Origin: Scolanthus callimorphus
Taxonomy: Eukaryota > Cnidaria > Anthozoa > Actiniaria > Edwardsiidae
Reading direction: 5' to 3'
Assembly: GCA_033964015.1 (NCBI GenBank)
Contig: CM066925.1
Span: 3,113,199 to 3,177,198, forward strand
DNA length: 64,000 bases
In this document: piece after piece, positions 22,080 to 31,949 of the stretch
How positions within the stretch are numbered: the stretch's first letter is position 1
Layout: each line of letters begins with the position of its first letter
Translations under genes and position numbers: made by a program
Notes under the pieces: model-generated
What the model saw: the letters and a program-made list of their open reading frames with translations, nothing else
Databases searched by the model: none
Told to the model about the DNA's origin: nothing

Positions 22080-22814
22080 TTAATCTTCTACATCCGCGTC
22101 ATACTGCCAGTCCCCAAATCTATCAGGGGGCCTGCGAACACGAGCGCCCCTTCTGAAGGGAACGTGGAATTCAACTCCATCTTGCTCTGCGTCACTGACC
22201 TCCACTGAAGACTCATCAGTCACATCCGTGGCGTACTGTACCTCCCTAGAGGCAGGGACACATTCCTGTTCAGGGGTTCGAGTCGGTGTATGGTCTTCAA
22301 CAACATCGTCTGCGCCAGACAATTTTGTAGGGCGATCCAGTATAGGTTGTAGTTGGTCATAATGGCTAAGAAATCTTTTCCGAAAGTTGTCAACCTTCTT
22401 GATACGATATGTGTTACCTTGACGACACTGTATAACTATGTAAGGACCCTCCCAACGAGATTGTAATTTAGAAGCCTTTCCTTTCTTGACAGGTACATGA
22501 ACCATAACCTTATCCCCAACTTTATATTGACGCTCTCGGCCAACACTTTTAGTTACCCGGCTCTCCTTCTGCTTCTTATCTCTCTCTGCTGCTTCCTTGT
22601 GAGCATCCCTTAAACGGCCCGCTAAAGAGGAGGCCCACTGCCTGGTTGTAGGTTGCTTCCTGGGAACGGTAGGGGAATAGACCATCTGAGGGGTACGGGG
22701 ATCACGACCATGAGTCAGGAAGAAAGGGGAGAAACCGGTTGACGAGTGTTCGTGATTCATATAATGGAAACGGACAAATGGAAGCTCAAGGTCCCAATTT
22801 GTCCCCAGTATCAT
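22080..22814 (-). CDS. Gypsy pol, integrase C-terminal part
   Basis: This frame continues the integrase after a one-base shift relative to the upstream frame; the two overlap at 22786-22814. It holds the end of the catalytic core (HYMNHEHSSTGFSPFFLTHG) and then the GPY/F module (KVGDKVMVHVPVKKGKASK … RWEGPYIVIQ … DNFRKRFLSHYDQLQPI). An acidic, Glu/Asp-rich tail of about 80 residues follows. No chromodomain is seen. The shift splits what is normally one polyprotein, so this part would not be made with the rest unless frameshifting occurs or the base is a sequencing error. Confidence 0.85.
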   Translation of the reverse strand: MILGTNWDLELPFVRFHYMNHEHSSTGFSPFFLTHGRDPRTPQMVYSPTVPRKQPTTRQWASSLAGRLRDAHKEAAERDKKQKESRVTKSVGRERQYKVGDKVMVHVPVKKGKASKLQSRWEGPYIVIQCRQGNTYRIKKVDNFRKRFLSHYDQLQPILDRPTKLSGADDVVEDHTPTRTPEQECVPASREVQYATDVTDESSVEVSDAEQDGVEFHVPFRRGARVRRPPDRFGDWQYDADVED

Positions 22815-23889
22815 CAGCCGACTTCTGTAACATTTCGCCCAAAGTCCGATTAAACCTCTCTACGACCCCATTCGCTTGTGGGTGCATGGGTGATATTCGT
22901 TTTTTGTCAATGCCAAGCTCGTTAGCAAGCACACCTAAAGCCTCGTTATCAAACTCGCATCCGCGATCAGTTAACACGGACTCTGGGATCCCATGACGAC
23001 AAAATACGTCTGTCACAATGGCTTTCGCTACTGTTTTAGCCGTCTTGTCAGCTATGGGAACTAGCTCTGTAGCGCGGGTCAACAAGTCAATGGTCACCAT
23101 CACGTATCGATTTCCGCGAGGGGTTGGACGGGATCCAAAAGGGCCCTTTAGATCTACCGAGATCTCTTGCCATGCTTCAGAAGGTTGCGACGTCAGAGTA
23201 AGGGGTGCCCGCGACTTTTTTGGCGGTGGACGTGCCGCGGCACAGACTACGCATGATTTACAGTACTGCTTTACATCCTCCCGCATATCTAACCAAAAGT
23301 ATTCCCGCTGGATAAGTCGCATTGTTTTTTCAGCTGCCATGTGACCCGCATTATCGTGTTTTAGGGATAAAACCTTATGTATCAGGGTTTCGGGAACAAC
23401 TAGTTGATCGATGCGCCGCTTCTTATATTTGTGCTGAATGTTGAGGAGACCTGTGACCCTATCGAGAGCCAAGTACTCAAACTTGCTAGACCAACGGCGC
23501 ACTTCCGGCGTTGTCGCAGAGGGCAACTTGCGACCCCGCCTCAATTGCGAAATCAACACGCCCAAAACGGGGTCGGCAGATTGAAGTCGTTTGAATTCGT
23601 CTAAACTAAGTTGACCGTCCTGAATAACCGCGCTTACAGAATGCATGCGAGATAGCGCGTCAGCTTGGGTATTTTGAACACCAGGACGAAATATCGTTTC
23701 AAATTGAAACTCCTCGAGTTCTTCGATCCATCTCGCGTAGCGACCCCTCGGATCCCTAGTGTTACGTAACCATTTCAATCCTTCGTGATCGGTAAACCAA
23801 GTAAATTTTCGGCCTAGCAAGTACTGTCTAAATTTACGCAATGCAAAAACCAGGGCAAATGCTTCCTTATCACGTGTGTGCCAGTTCAA
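22786..23889 (-). CDS. Gypsy pol, RNase H end and integrase core
   Basis: It opens in the same frame as the upstream pol part, directly after an in-frame TAA (23890-23892), so it is a continuation and not a separate gene. It contains the end of RNase H (DKEAFALVFALRKFRQYLLG, TDHEGLKWL), the integrase HHCC zinc finger (HDNAGH … CKSCVVC) and the catalytic core with D (ISVDLKGPFG), D (TDRGCEFDN) and E (ANGVVERFNRTLGEM). It ends by frameshift at 22786. The apparent start is TTG. Integrase would insert the element's cDNA in the nucleus. Confidence 0.92.
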   Translation of the reverse strand: MNWHTRDKEAFALVFALRKFRQYLLGRKFTWFTDHEGLKWLRNTRDPRGRYARWIEELEEFQFETIFRPGVQNTQADALSRMHSVSAVIQDGQLSLDEFKRLQSADPVLGVLISQLRRGRKLPSATTPEVRRWSSKFEYLALDRVTGLLNIQHKYKKRRIDQLVVPETLIHKVLSLKHDNAGHMAAEKTMRLIQREYFWLDMREDVKQYCKSCVVCAAARPPPKKSRAPLTLTSQPSEAWQEISVDLKGPFGSRPTPRGNRYVMVTIDLLTRATELVPIADKTAKTVAKAIVTDVFCRHGIPESVLTDRGCEFDNEALGVLANELGIDKKRISPMHPQANGVVERFNRTLGEMLQKSADDTGDKLGP

Positions 23890-25848
23890 TTAATTCTTAC
23901 TGAAGGTCCTTGAGGCAAAGAAAACTGGCTGATCACGTCCCTTTGAGTCCCTTTGTGACAAGACGCATCCCACTCCCGAATCTGATGCATCAGTACTCAG
24001 TTCAAAACGTTTAGTCATATCTGGAAACTGGAGTATAACGTGATTGGATGACAGTGCGTGTTTCAAATCATTAAAGGCCGCTTCTCGCTCTACGTTCCAT
24101 ACAAACTTAGCTTTACCAGTTAGTTCATTAAGAACACGGGCTCTCCGCTGAAGATTAGGGATGAACTCAGAGTAATAATTGCAAAATCCTAAAAAGGCCC
24201 GTACTTCTTTGTTGTTTGTAGGCGATGGCCAGTGTTTTACCGATTCTAGCTTTGCTGGATCGGGTGCAATGCCGGCCTCGGATACCTGGTGCCCCAGAAA
24301 TAGGAGCTTTTTGCGACACAGTTGAACTTTGGACGACTTTACTGTTAATCCTGCTTCCCTTAAGCGTTGCAAGACCTCCCTTAAAAGCTTTAAATGTTCC
24401 TGGAAATTTGTCCCACCAATGATAATGTCATCTAAATATGCAGCCACCCCATTCCATATTAGTCCCTGCATGATATCAGTCATTAATCGCGCAAACACCG
24501 AGGGTGCATTTTTGACGCCAAATGGCATTACACAAAAGTGCCAGTGGCCTGATTCGGTCGAGAATGCAGTCTTGTGGCGACTATTTTTTTCTATAGGTAT
24601 CTGCCAGTACCCGCTATACAGATCCGGGGTAGTAAACAGGGATGCCCCGTGAAGAGAGTCCAGGCATTCTCTAACAGATGGTAAAGGGAATATTTCCGTG
24701 ATAGTAGCATCATTTAGCGCGCGAAAATCAGCACAAAACCTGTATGACCCGTCTGCCTTGGGAACCAATAAAATCGGGGATGAATACGGCGAATTTGAAG
24801 GCTCAATAATACCCCGCTGCTGCATATCATGAATCTGTTTATCAACTTCTGGCCGCAGAGAAAATGGTGTTCTGCTGAGTTTAACTGCTATGGGGACCTC
24901 ATTTTGAGTACAGATTTTGAAGTGTGTGTGGTTAGTACGCCCAACCTCTTTCTCATTATTAGCAAAAACATCCCTGTATTCCTGAAGAAGTTCTCTCAGT
25001 TCGTCTTTCTGAACCGGAGTAACGTCACACTCATTTAAATCAATATTTGCTGGCCCTGTTTTTTCAGGTAGTGGGGCGTCTGATTGGAAAGTTTGGTTTA
25101 CTGCGGGTCTGTCTTCCACTTTAATAGGTGAAAGTTCGCCAATCCTTGTGCCTGCATATAAATGAACTGGGTACTCACTGTTATTCATGACTGTCACTGG
25201 GACTGATTGTACCTTGGAGGACGTAACAACTCCTGCTCCGACCAGAACATCCAATTTAGCCATTTTTTCCACATACGGTGTAAACAAGACATCATGCTGT
25301 TTATATACATACGATTGCTGATTTGCTCTAGCTGAAACAAAACACTGAGAACGTGCTGGTATGGTTGCATCTGAAATAAGGGACACAACAGTGGGAGTTA
25401 AAACTGAGCCATGTCTCTTTTTCTCTAACATTACCCGACTGTCTCCCAAGTTCAAGATATTCTGGGACCAATTGATGGCGAAGGACCCAAATTTTTCTAG
25501 ACAGTCCATTCCTAGGATAGCTGGGGTATTCAAATTTTTGATTACTAGCACACGAACATTCTCTTTCACAACATGACCAATTTGTATTCTTGTAGTTATT
25601 TCTCCAATACATCCAAGGGGGGAACCATTCGCTGTGGTTGGGGCACTCTGGGGTGGAGACAGATTGAGTTTTTCAACACCCGGTAAGTTTGAACTTATAC
25701 ACGTAACATCCGAGCCAGTATCTACCAGCCAGTTACACTTGACTGTTCCTGCCATGCCCCGCACATGGAGGGTGCACCTACCTTGTGACCAGATTGGGGT
25801 ACCTTCATAAGCATTTGACACCAGTGGTGGCCCCTTGGCACTGGTCCT
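23890..25848 (-). CDS. Gypsy pol, protease and reverse transcriptase
   Basis: In frame with gag and separated from it only by the TAG at 25849-25851. The aspartic protease active site is LVDTGSDVTC. The RT shows IIEPSNSPYSSPILLVPKAD, SYRFCADFRALN, TTPDLYSGYWQI, FGVKNAPSVFARLM and the catalytic YLDD in AAYLDDIIIGG. RNase H begins with ELSTDASDSGVGCVLSQRD. The frame ends in TAA at 23890-23892, inside RNase H, just before DKEAFAL. It copies the element's RNA to DNA in the virus-like particle. All visible catalytic residues are intact. Confidence 0.95.
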   Translation of the reverse strand, partial: RTSAKGPPLVSNAYEGTPIWSQGRCTLHVRGMAGTVKCNWLVDTGSDVTCISSNLPGVEKLNLSPPQSAPTTANGSPLGCIGEITTRIQIGHVVKENVRVLVIKNLNTPAILGMDCLEKFGSFAINWSQNILNLGDSRVMLEKKRHGSVLTPTVVSLISDATIPARSQCFVSARANQQSYVYKQHDVLFTPYVEKMAKLDVLVGAGVVTSSKVQSVPVTVMNNSEYPVHLYAGTRIGELSPIKVEDRPAVNQTFQSDAPLPEKTGPANIDLNECDVTPVQKDELRELLQEYRDVFANNEKEVGRTNHTHFKICTQNEVPIAVKLSRTPFSLRPEVDKQIHDMQQRGIIEPSNSPYSSPILLVPKADGSYRFCADFRALNDATITEIFPLPSVRECLDSLHGASLFTTPDLYSGYWQIPIEKNSRHKTAFSTESGHWHFCVMPFGVKNAPSVFARLMTDIMQGLIWNGVAAYLDDIIIGGTNFQEHLKLLREVLQRLREAGLTVKSSKVQLCRKKLLFLGHQVSEAGIAPDPAKLESVKHWPSPTNNKEVRAFLGFCNYYSEFIPNLQRRARVLNELTGKAKFVWNVEREAAFNDLKHALSSNHVILQFPDMTKRFELSTDASDSGVGCVLSQRDSKGRDQPVFFASRTFSKN

Positions 25849-26466
25849 CTAGTTTAAATCTGGTGAACTGCAATCAGCTTTCATGTGACCTTGACCTCCA
25901 CAGTTATAGCATCGAATCTGGCTCCGGTTATTCCCTCTGCCACGTGATCCTCCTCCGTAGCCCCCTCGGTAACCCCCTCGGGTCGATCCGCCACGCCCAC
26001 GGGCTGGGGGTCGCTGCTCGCAGTCCCGGAAAAGGTGAGAAGTTGAACCGCACCTGTAGCATCGTTTACTGTTTTGTGTCACTGCATTCGCTTGTTCTGT
26101 GTCGCAACTGTTTTCCAGCAACACCTTGATCTCCTGTACTTCCTTTCTAAGTGTCTCTATCTGGTCTTCACTCTCCTCAGCCTTAACCGCGAGGACGCCT
26201 GTGGGGTTAGTTCGGGCCAGCACCTCCTCCATACGCTTTGCTTCTTTTGCCAACTGATTTCCGCTTTTCTCCGCGTGATCGATTTGGAGTTTTTTACTGA
26301 TTTCTTGAGGAATGCCACGCAAAAATTGACGCGTTACTGACTTCTTCGCCTCATCTGATAGTTCTGTGGTTCCGGCTATGCCAAACGACTCTCGATATAG
26401 CTTTTCGAGTACTGCTAAATACACTGCAAAGGACTCGTTTGGCTGTCTCCTTCTGGACAAAAAAAG
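25849..26466 (-). CDS. Gypsy gag, C-terminal part with two zinc knuckles
   Basis: Continues gag in frame after a TAG at 26467-26469. A helical capsid-type segment with a coiled-coil-like stretch (EDQIETLRKEVQEIKVLLEN) precedes two CCHC zinc knuckles, CYRCGSTSHLFRDC and CYNCGGQGHMKADC. The knuckles are separated by an Arg/Gly-rich linker (RGRGGSTRGGYRGGYGGG…). It would coat and package the element RNA. It ends at TAG (25849-25851), beyond which the same frame runs into protease. Confidence 0.92.
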   Translation of the reverse strand, partial: LFLSRRRQPNESFAVYLAVLEKLYRESFGIAGTTELSDEAKKSVTRQFLRGIPQEISKKLQIDHAEKSGNQLAKEAKRMEEVLARTNPTGVLAVKAEESEDQIETLRKEVQEIKVLLENSCDTEQANAVTQNSKRCYRCGSTSHLFRDCEQRPPARGRGGSTRGGYRGGYGGGSRGRGNNRSQIRCYNCGGQGHMKADCSSPDLN

Positions 26467-26748
26467 CTACTCGCACGTTGTTGGGTCTGCTTTGTATTCC
26501 TCTAGGAATGCTTTCTTAAGTTTCGACCAGTCCTTGCGGTCATCTTCCGGAACTGTCAGTAAAAAATCTATCTTATCCTCAGGTAAGCCCATCGTAGCCT
26601 TTCCGGCAGTCTTTCCTTTATCCCAGCCACACGCGGCTGCGTATGAATCAACACGTAAGATCCATCTCTGCACATCTTCACCGGCTTTCCAAGCCAAATT
26701 TCCTACTTCTTTAGACTCACTCATAATGTTCTCCAACACCGCTGCCAC
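26467..26748 (-). CDS. Gypsy gag, N-terminal part
   Basis: Starts at AAC-ATT-rich leader codons (MAAVLENIMSES; the first codon is not ATG at 26746-26748 but an in-frame ATG follows within the first ten codons) about 3 bp from the primer-binding site. The segment VQRWILRVDSYAAACGWDKG … WSKLKKAFLEEYK is a typical retrotransposon gag capsid N-domain. It stops at TAG after TTCE, and the same frame continues as the zinc-knuckle part. Confidence 0.8.
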   Translation of the reverse strand: MAAVLENIMSESKEVGNLAWKAGEDVQRWILRVDSYAAACGWDKGKTAGKATMGLPEDKIDFLLTVPEDDRKDWSKLKKAFLEEYKADPTTCE

Positions 26749-26750
26749 CA
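26737..26750 (-). promoter_or_regulatory. Primer-binding site, tRNA-Leu type
   Basis: One base after the 5' LTR the minus strand reads TGGTGGCAGCGGTG. This is complementary to a tRNA 3' end of the type CACCGCTGCCA plus CCA, which is how metazoan tRNA-Leu(AAG) ends as I remember it. Confidence 0.8.
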
Positions 26751-26751
26751 G

Positions 26752-26902
26752 TGTAAACCGTACGTAATATGTCGAACTGGAAATAACGAATACTTGGCGA
26801 TTAACTCAACAAGAGTCAGTCCTCAATGGCCGCCATAACCAAGCGAGTCTTTTCGGGCCAGGCCCAAGGAGTCTGGGCACAGGGTGCCCAGCAACTGTTA
26901 CA
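26752..26902 (-). repeat. 5' LTR of gypsy element
   Basis: A 151-bp LTR with TG…CA ends, identical to the one at 21894-22044 by eye. Confidence 0.95.
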
Positions 26903-26906
26903 CTGC

Positions 26907-29610
26907 CATTAGAGACTAAAAAAGAGGATTTATTAGAAGAGACCCTTTTTAATATAAATGATGCAGGTATTTTCACAGCTCCCATTAATGAATATACTCA
27001 GTCATAATCATTTGAGAGCTGTAGTACAAAACTTGAAAGCACCTTGAAGAGCTGTAAACTTGAAGAACTGTAGTACAAAACTTAAAAGCCTGTTTCTTCT
27101 TTTGATTTATTTGGCCCATTACTAAATAGTAACAGTCTATGCCCTTGGACACTTTCATTTTCCAATTATCCTGGTCCTTTCCATGGGGAATTGTATAAGG
27201 CAGTTTAATTTTCCATGTCCTTGTCTTCATCTGATGGTTTTAAAATTGTACAGTGGAAAGAAATTTCATTCTTTCTTCAACTCGACGTCACCCACTTTTC
27301 TCAAGATTCCTTCTGTGATTTTAATGCTAAAGTGTTGGGTAATGTTATAACTGAAGGGAAACTACCTTTCAGTTTTTTTCAATCTGGGATAATTGAGAAA
27401 ACAATGCTATTTCTTTTAAATATGCTGGAAAGTATTCCTGTATGTCCTGGGGTAACTGATACCAACATAATAAAACAAGTTGAAGCAAAGCTAAGGTATT
27501 ACAAAGGTATGCCTTACTATCTGGAGACTAGGGGTGTTTGTACAAAAGATTCCTTTTTTGAAAACAAAAAAACATCAGAAGCAACAGCTGCCAAATCACA
27601 AATAACAAGGGAGGGCCAAGGTGAACCAAGTGCCAGGAAATACTGCGGTCAAACCTTCGACACTTTTTAAGAGTAAATGAAAATTCTCAAAGAACCTCAC
27701 CTTCTTCAAAAACCAAGCTCTCTGTTTTATGATGAATTGGTTACTAGGGCTAAAAACCTTGAAAAGGTGCTAAGGTTAAAAAACAAAAGTGAAGCCAAGC
27801 ACTACTTCTCCCTATATGAAAACGAAAAGCTGAAAAAAATAAATCCACCCAAAAATTTCAAGCCTTCATTTTCTGAGCTCGCCAAATTAGTTGATCTTGC
27901 AATTGACAATAACTGGCTTAATGAAAACTCTATCTTACATGCACTTCTCACAGACACACTAACATCCTTGAAAAAAACAAGAAGAAGAGTTTAAAAAATC
28001 AGGTAAATTAACTAAAGAAAACCAGAAGCCTCATTCTAAAGGGATGAGGTATAATCCTGTAGTTATCAAGTGGTGCTGCAAAATAGCAACCAAATGCTAG
28101 GAGTGGCTATGAAGCCATCAGAAATAATTATTATTTCTCTTCCTACGTTGGATACTACAAAAATGTATCGCCAGTCACAATGCACCACAGAAACAATTTC
28201 ACAACAATTTTACATACAATGTTACAAGAAATGGAAGGCGGGGCTGCAATTTGATCGGACGGAGGGATACATTGGGATGAGATTACTATGGAGTGTGTGG
28301 TGTTGTGCGTTGTTAACGCACAGGAGAGTTGGTAGGGTTTGAAAATGACTCACTAGATGATGAAATGATAAAAGATCTGTCCTATGTTGAGGAAAACATG
28401 AGTGAAGATGCACAAAGTGAGGCTACTACAAACTCATCTAGCTCCTCATCAGATGGCATTTCATCATCTCGTGATGGAAACCTCTCTTCAAATTTATCTT
28501 TAACAGAGATGCCCTCCAAAAAAGCCAAGCTTATTTGCCAATTCTTCTTTTCATCTTTGGAGGGTGATTTTTCTTGGCCAGTGCCAGTTTTCCTTTAAAT
28601 CGCATCAATAATAAAGTTGTGGGTAAAATAGTCTGGAAAGCTTGTAAAGAGCTTGAGAACTTGCAGATTGGGGGGAAAAAGTTGCCAATTCTTTATGGAG
28701 TGTCTGACGGTTCAACGTATTCACATGTATTTTTCAAACGCTCCGGGGCTCAAAACTGAGTAACATATAATCCATAATTATAATGATAACAAACCCATTT
28801 GGTGGTTATCAGACTACCCACACATGATTAAAAAACTACGAACTTCATAGTAAATCCTGACTACAAATTAGAAATTGATGGCAGAAGGATAATTATAGAG
28901 CACCTCATTGATGTAATCAAAGGGCGTATATTGAGTAAAATGACATAGAAGCACATTAAACTAACTGCATGCACACAGATGAGTGTCAAAAGAGCTGTCA
29001 CTGTCTGTTCAGATGAAGTGTCAACTGCCCTAATAAATTCCTCTTTTCCACTCTCTGAAACACTAACAACAAGAACATATATTAAAAAATGTTCCACGCT
29101 CTTCAGGCTGTTAAATAATTCTAGGGAAGTAGACCAATCATCTTACAGAGAACTTATTTCAATAATGCTTTGGTTTGACAAAATTCCCAAAAAAGAACAC
29201 TGGAAAAAGTTTATTCCAAGAATAACTTATAAAGATTTAAAAAGGACTGTCCGAGTTTTTCTTACAACTTAATGAGCCACATCTGCAAATTATTCCCAAA
29301 ACAATGTGCCAGGATGATGTAGAGAACTATTTTTCTTTACAAAGGGCCAGAATCCCCCAGGTGGTAAACCGACTGCTCTACAATTCTATGAATCCTCTGC
29401 TTCCTAGAAACTGAAATGCTAGTAACTTCTGAAATGCCAGTCCTCAGTGACACATGTGGCTCTTACGATGTAGCATCAATGCCTAATCTAGCCTCACTGA
29501 CCGGCAAAAAAACAATACAACCTACTTCTGGTCTTAAGGAGGGTTGGACTGCCTGTTTTTGCAATGCTCTTGTCAGTGGAATTATAGTGATCATTTCAAT
29601 GATTCTGTAG
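26907..29610 (+). pseudogene. P-element/THAP9-like transposase, decayed (copy 1)
   Basis: Split into many frames but in family order. Near 28040 SKGMRYNPVVIKWCCKIA is the conserved start of the P-type core. Near 28260-28340 weak hydrophobic stretches lead to LVGFENDSLDDEM, the region after the first catalytic Asp. At 28605-28710 come RINNKVVGKIVWKACKEL and PILYGVSDGSTYSHVFF. A PHMIKK-like site near 28810 is broken across frames. At 28855-29270 are KLEIDGRRIIIEHLIDVIKG and KHIKLTACTQMSVKRAVTVC, with YRELISIMLWFDKIPKKEHW. At 29302-29400 is MCQDDVENYFSLQRARIPGG. THAP9/P transposases cut and paste DNA using a DDE/D RNase-H fold. Many stops and shifts show it is dead. Confidence 0.7.
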
Positions 29611-30300
29611 ATAAGCTTCAGCTATCAAGGCATGTAAAACAGACAACTGAGTATATTGATATTTTTTCACCAACTACTGTCCTACAAACCTCCCAGCCAA
29701 TTCTGACAGCTTTGAGAGCTCCAGCTAATCATGATCCACTCTATTGTTTTCTAAACAGCTTGACTTTTATTTAAGAACAAATTTTGTTAAAGGTTCCTGG
29801 AAACCAGAATCCTACAATTAGCTTTACAAGACCTTAAATCTAATGAGACAATGTGCTTTCACTTGAGACAGATGCTCCAAAGGATGCATTAAAAAGAAAG
29901 ATATCACCAACTCTTGTGAAATCTTATAAGCTTTTGTTAAAAGTTTTGTAAAATGAGGTGTGTTTTGTATCTGGCAAAGGACGGCCTTGCTCCACAGCAT
30001 GAAAGTGATGAGTCTGCTTTGCAGCAAATGCTAAAAAAAATTCGAAGGACTAAATGTAAAAAAACAAGGGACAGGAAACCATGTGCAAACCAGATGATGT
30101 TTGTTTTTGTGGTAACAATAAAGGTCATTGGGCAAGTCAATGTCCAGAAGGGCATGAGCCTCAATGGATAAAAAACAAACCTGATTTGCATGTGAGAAAC
30201 AAGGCCATCTAAAGAAGAACGGTCCCCAAAAAGCCATCAACACTTCGACGAACTCAAGCAAGATCCCTAACAAAACTCCTTTGGTGAAAACAAGTGGTTC
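29611..30300 (+). pseudogene. P-like transposon copy 1: linker with Cys/His motif
   Basis: Frames include CFCGNNKGHWASQC near 30095-30140, a C-x-C-x5-H-x4-C arrangement close to but not identical with a retroviral-type zinc knuckle, followed by PEGHEPQWIKN. The segment around 29855-29935 is repeated at 33590-33680 in copy 2 (gacagatgctccaaaggatg). Function is unknown; it links the transposase to the YqaJ-type domain. Confidence 0.45.
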
Positions 30301-30940
30301 AGTGCTCGAAAAGGAAAGGTAAATGGAAGTAAAGCAGCCACTGCCCTCGGATGGTATGGAAAGGAGGCAATTAAAGACTTCTGGCAACAGTTGAGCGACC
30401 AAATAAATAGTACTTCAAGTGCAGTTCAAAATACTGCTAATCTTGCAATGGTCTGGGGCACTATCAAAGAAGATTCTGCTCTTGTTACCTATCTAAAACA
30501 ATTCCTTACACCTCATAACAATAATGTAAATAAACAATAATTAAAAAAAAAATTAAACAATAATTAAAGAAACTGGGCTTTTGACACTTAAAGATAAAGA
30601 AAACAAAGTGTGGCTTGCTTCTTCCCCAGATGGGTTTATTGAGGAAAATGGAAAACAAACAGGTGTACTAGAAATCAAGTGTCCTTTTATGAATGGAAAG
30701 CCAGTTCCTTATAAAAAGGTCTGTGTAAATCACATTCCACAGGTACAGCTTGAAATGCTGTGCACCGACACCCATAAATGTCACTATACTGTCTGGTTGC
30801 CTGTAGGCACTAAATTATTGAAAGGGATGATAAATATCTTGAATTACTGATTGATTATTTGCACAAATTTTGGAAACTTGGAACCGAAAACACTGAACCT
30901 GTCTGGCATGCTGACATATATGACTTAATTATATGACTTC
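30301..30940 (+). pseudogene. YqaJ-type exonuclease domain, copy 1
   Basis: The frames read GSKAATALGWYGKEAIKDFW, then NTANLAMVWGTIKEDSALVT, then, after an AT-rich insertion with stops near 30530-30570, VWLASSPDGFIEENGKQTG and VLEIKCPFMNGKPVPYKKVC followed by NHIPQVQLEMLC. The spaced E, the SPDG aspartate and the E-x-K of LEIKCP are the metal-binding signature of the lambda-exonuclease/YqaJ family of 5'-3' exonucleases. The same sequence recurs at 37735-38290. The copy ends near 30932, where a MITE end has landed. The nuclease probably belonged to the mobile unit, not to the host. Confidence 0.75.
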
Positions 30941-30944
30941 CGTA

Positions 30945-30985
30945 GGGGGGATGGATAATTTCTGGAACCACACATTGATATTCAG
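30945..30985. mobile_element. Right-end scrap of the GTGTGGTTCCAG MITE
   Basis: cttccgtaggggggatgg then ataatttctggaaccacac matches the right end of the MITEs at 18190-18324 and 54044-54239. The left end is missing, so this is a deletion derivative at the broken end of the YqaJ copy. Confidence 0.65.
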
Positions 30986-31481
30986 TGCTGAATATTTTTG
31001 ATTTCCTTCAAACATTCTGAATCTAGACCCTGCTTATGCAAAGTATGGCTAGGTTAGAATTGTGAAGTGTATGCCCCACCTTAAGTGGACACACTGGTCA
31101 CCCTGTGTAATCTACCTTATTGTCTGTGGTCATGTGACCTAAGTCCACTGTTCACGGTTCGGGCGCCATGGGCGCCTTTTGGAATAAACTGTGGTGATGT
31201 GAATCCCGACTCATTGTCATCTCAGATTAATGGCGCAGATTGTAACATAAGATCCTCCTATTATATTGCCCCTATAGGGATTGACGAGAGAAACAGAACT
31301 CCCCTTTGTAAAATCCCGGATCTGCCACTGTATTGTATCCACAAAAGAAACTCAAGATTTTACTGATTATGTTTAGATCAATGGTGACTTTGTGACTCTG
31401 AGAGATTACGTCATATTCATAAAATATCATATGCGCCATTTTGAATTTAGCGGAAATGCTAATGTATAGCATTAACTGTGA
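30986..31481. other. Unannotated stretch
   Basis: About 0.5 kb in which I see nothing assignable. Confidence 0.4.
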
Positions 31482-31811
31482 GGATGGAAAATACATACAG
31501 TACAAATAAAAGCGTGCACGCGCACATAGCTATAAGAACCTAAAGTCTATATTGAGGCCGCTCGGTCCATCCTTTGAATTCTGCTCGCGCATAGTTTATC
31601 CGTTACACTGATGAAAATATCAAACAGACGTTTCGTGGCTCCTGCCACTTCATCAGTGTAACGGATAAACTATGCGCGAGCAGAATTCAAAGGATGGACC
31701 GAGTGGCCTCAATATGGGGAGGTGAGGGAAGGACCCTGGCGCGCGAGGATGAGGTTCTTATAGCTATGTGCGCGTGCACACTTTTATTTGTACTGTATGT
31801 ATTTTCCATCC
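31482..31811. repeat. 330-bp palindrome
   Basis: ggatggaaaatacatacagt at 31482 is mirrored by the complement ending at 31811. The arms run about 140 bp and include cgcgcacatagctataagaa and its complement, and gaattctgctcgcgcatag twice in opposite orientation. The centre holds gacgtttcgtggctcctgcc. The arms differ by a ~30-bp extra segment on the right (ggggaggtgagggaaggac…). Confidence 0.85.
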
Positions 31812-31881
31812 TTTGAATTCTGCTCGCGCATAGTTTATCCGTTACACTGATGAAGTGGCAGGAGCCACGAAACGTCTGCTA
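31805..31881 (+). repeat. Third copy of the palindrome arm
   Basis: tccatcctttgaattctgct through caggagccacgaaacgtctg repeats the inner left arm (about 31569-31615) immediately outside the palindrome. It may be one end of the family in its native, non-palindromic form. Confidence 0.75.
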
Positions 31882-31949
31882 ATATTTAAGCGCCTTAAAA
31901 TCTAAATTCTATATATTTTGAATTAAGTCATCATTATCTTTACCTAAAT

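Larger units (their letters stand above)
21894..26902 (-). mobile_element. Complete Ty3/gypsy LTR retrotransposon
   Basis: A 5,009-bp element on the minus strand is bounded by two 151-bp LTRs, which I read as identical, with a 4-bp target duplication CTGC (21890-21893 and 26903-26906). A primer-binding site, polypurine tract, gag, protease, RT, RNase H and integrase are all present in gypsy order. It is inserted into the first copy of the P-like transposon. Identical LTRs mean a very recent insertion, yet the coding region carries three in-frame stops and one frameshift. Confidence 0.95.

Noticed and set aside
22739..25612. Plus-strand ORFs of 60-110 codons over the gypsy element
   Set aside because: They lie opposite the well-supported minus-strand gag-pol and have no domains.
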